The position numbers were made by a program, and so were the translations under genes. Below the pieces are notes generated by a model. It was not told where the DNA came from. It searched no databases and saw nothing but the letters and a program-made list of their open reading frames with translations. Shown here in pieces: positions 40,671-40,680 of a stretch of DNA of 40,680 nucleotides (position 1 is the stretch's first letter; each line of letters begins with the position of its first letter). Origin of the DNA: Helicobacter mesocricetorum (GTDB lineage Bacteria > Campylobacterota > Campylobacteria > Campylobacterales > Helicobacteraceae); contig NZ_FZPJ01000035.1 of assembly GCF_900198605.1 (NCBI RefSeq), positions 1 through 40,680 on the forward strand, written 5' to 3'.

Positions 40671-40680
40671 ATGCAACCAA
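40671..40680 (+). CDS. First codons of a plus-strand gene cut by the window end
   Basis: ATG CAA CCA A follows AAAGGAG with good spacing and lies downstream of a clear -10 element, so a real gene starts here (MQP...). Nothing can be said about its product. Confidence 0.6.

Overview
The window looks like a chromosomal segment of a non-pylori Helicobacter. The DNA is AT-rich. It carries a type II-C CRISPR-Cas locus of the Campylobacter/Helicobacter kind, the hemB-arsS-arsR block known from H. pylori, a poly-G-containing DUF2972 gene, a queH of epsilonproteobacterial length, a chromosomal TraT lipoprotein and a Cj0814-like secreted-protein family. Genus is inferred from gene content; species is not resolved.

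Layout. 1-4400: minus-strand cas9-cas1-cas2 operon, with cas2 running off the window. The CRISPR array and tracrRNA are not visible and are expected beyond base 1. 4414-7656: argG diverges from an operon of an S4-domain protein, a nucleoside-phosphorylase-like protein, rlmN and a 30-residue membrane peptide. 7657-11225: a decay zone with two gene relics, one intact Cj0814-like secreted-protein gene, a second copy broken by two frameshifts, and a truncated C39-type peptidase. Two relics here have an ideal ribosome binding site followed by ATA instead of ATG. 11297-15873: queH, a DsbC-like periplasmic thiol protein and the mlaE-mlaF-mlaD lipid-transport genes.

15874-22429: an accessory island that separates mlaD from the outer-membrane lipoprotein that normally follows it. 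It holds a DUF2972 gene with an 11-base G tract and a nested pair of restriction-modification systems. A Dam-class methyltransferase is followed by its probable nuclease gene, which is split by a complete MunI-like R-M cassette (MT-A70-class methyltransferase, MunI-like nuclease, controller protein). The cassette is bracketed by 87-bp direct repeats of the split gene, so recombination between them would rebuild the gene. The MunI-like nuclease keeps the MunI catalytic and base-contact residues at matching positions, predicting CAATTG specificity.

22430-27711: Mla-associated lipoprotein, FolB-like protein, bcp, a small coiled-coil protein, a nitroreductase and gmhA, then another R-M pair (D12-class methyltransferase plus a nuclease with an EVE/PUA-like N-terminus and a NucS-like PD-(D/E)XK C-terminus). 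27745-40680: mostly housekeeping (purB, an RluA-family pseudouridine synthase, traT-like, hemB, arsS, arsR, a CiaD-like protein, a TPR protein, uvrB, two small proteins, priA, murD), plus the first codons of a plus-strand gene at the right edge. Notable regulatory structure includes a 10-bp arm that could hide the arsR ribosome binding site and a twin palindrome between purB and the pseudouridine synthase gene.
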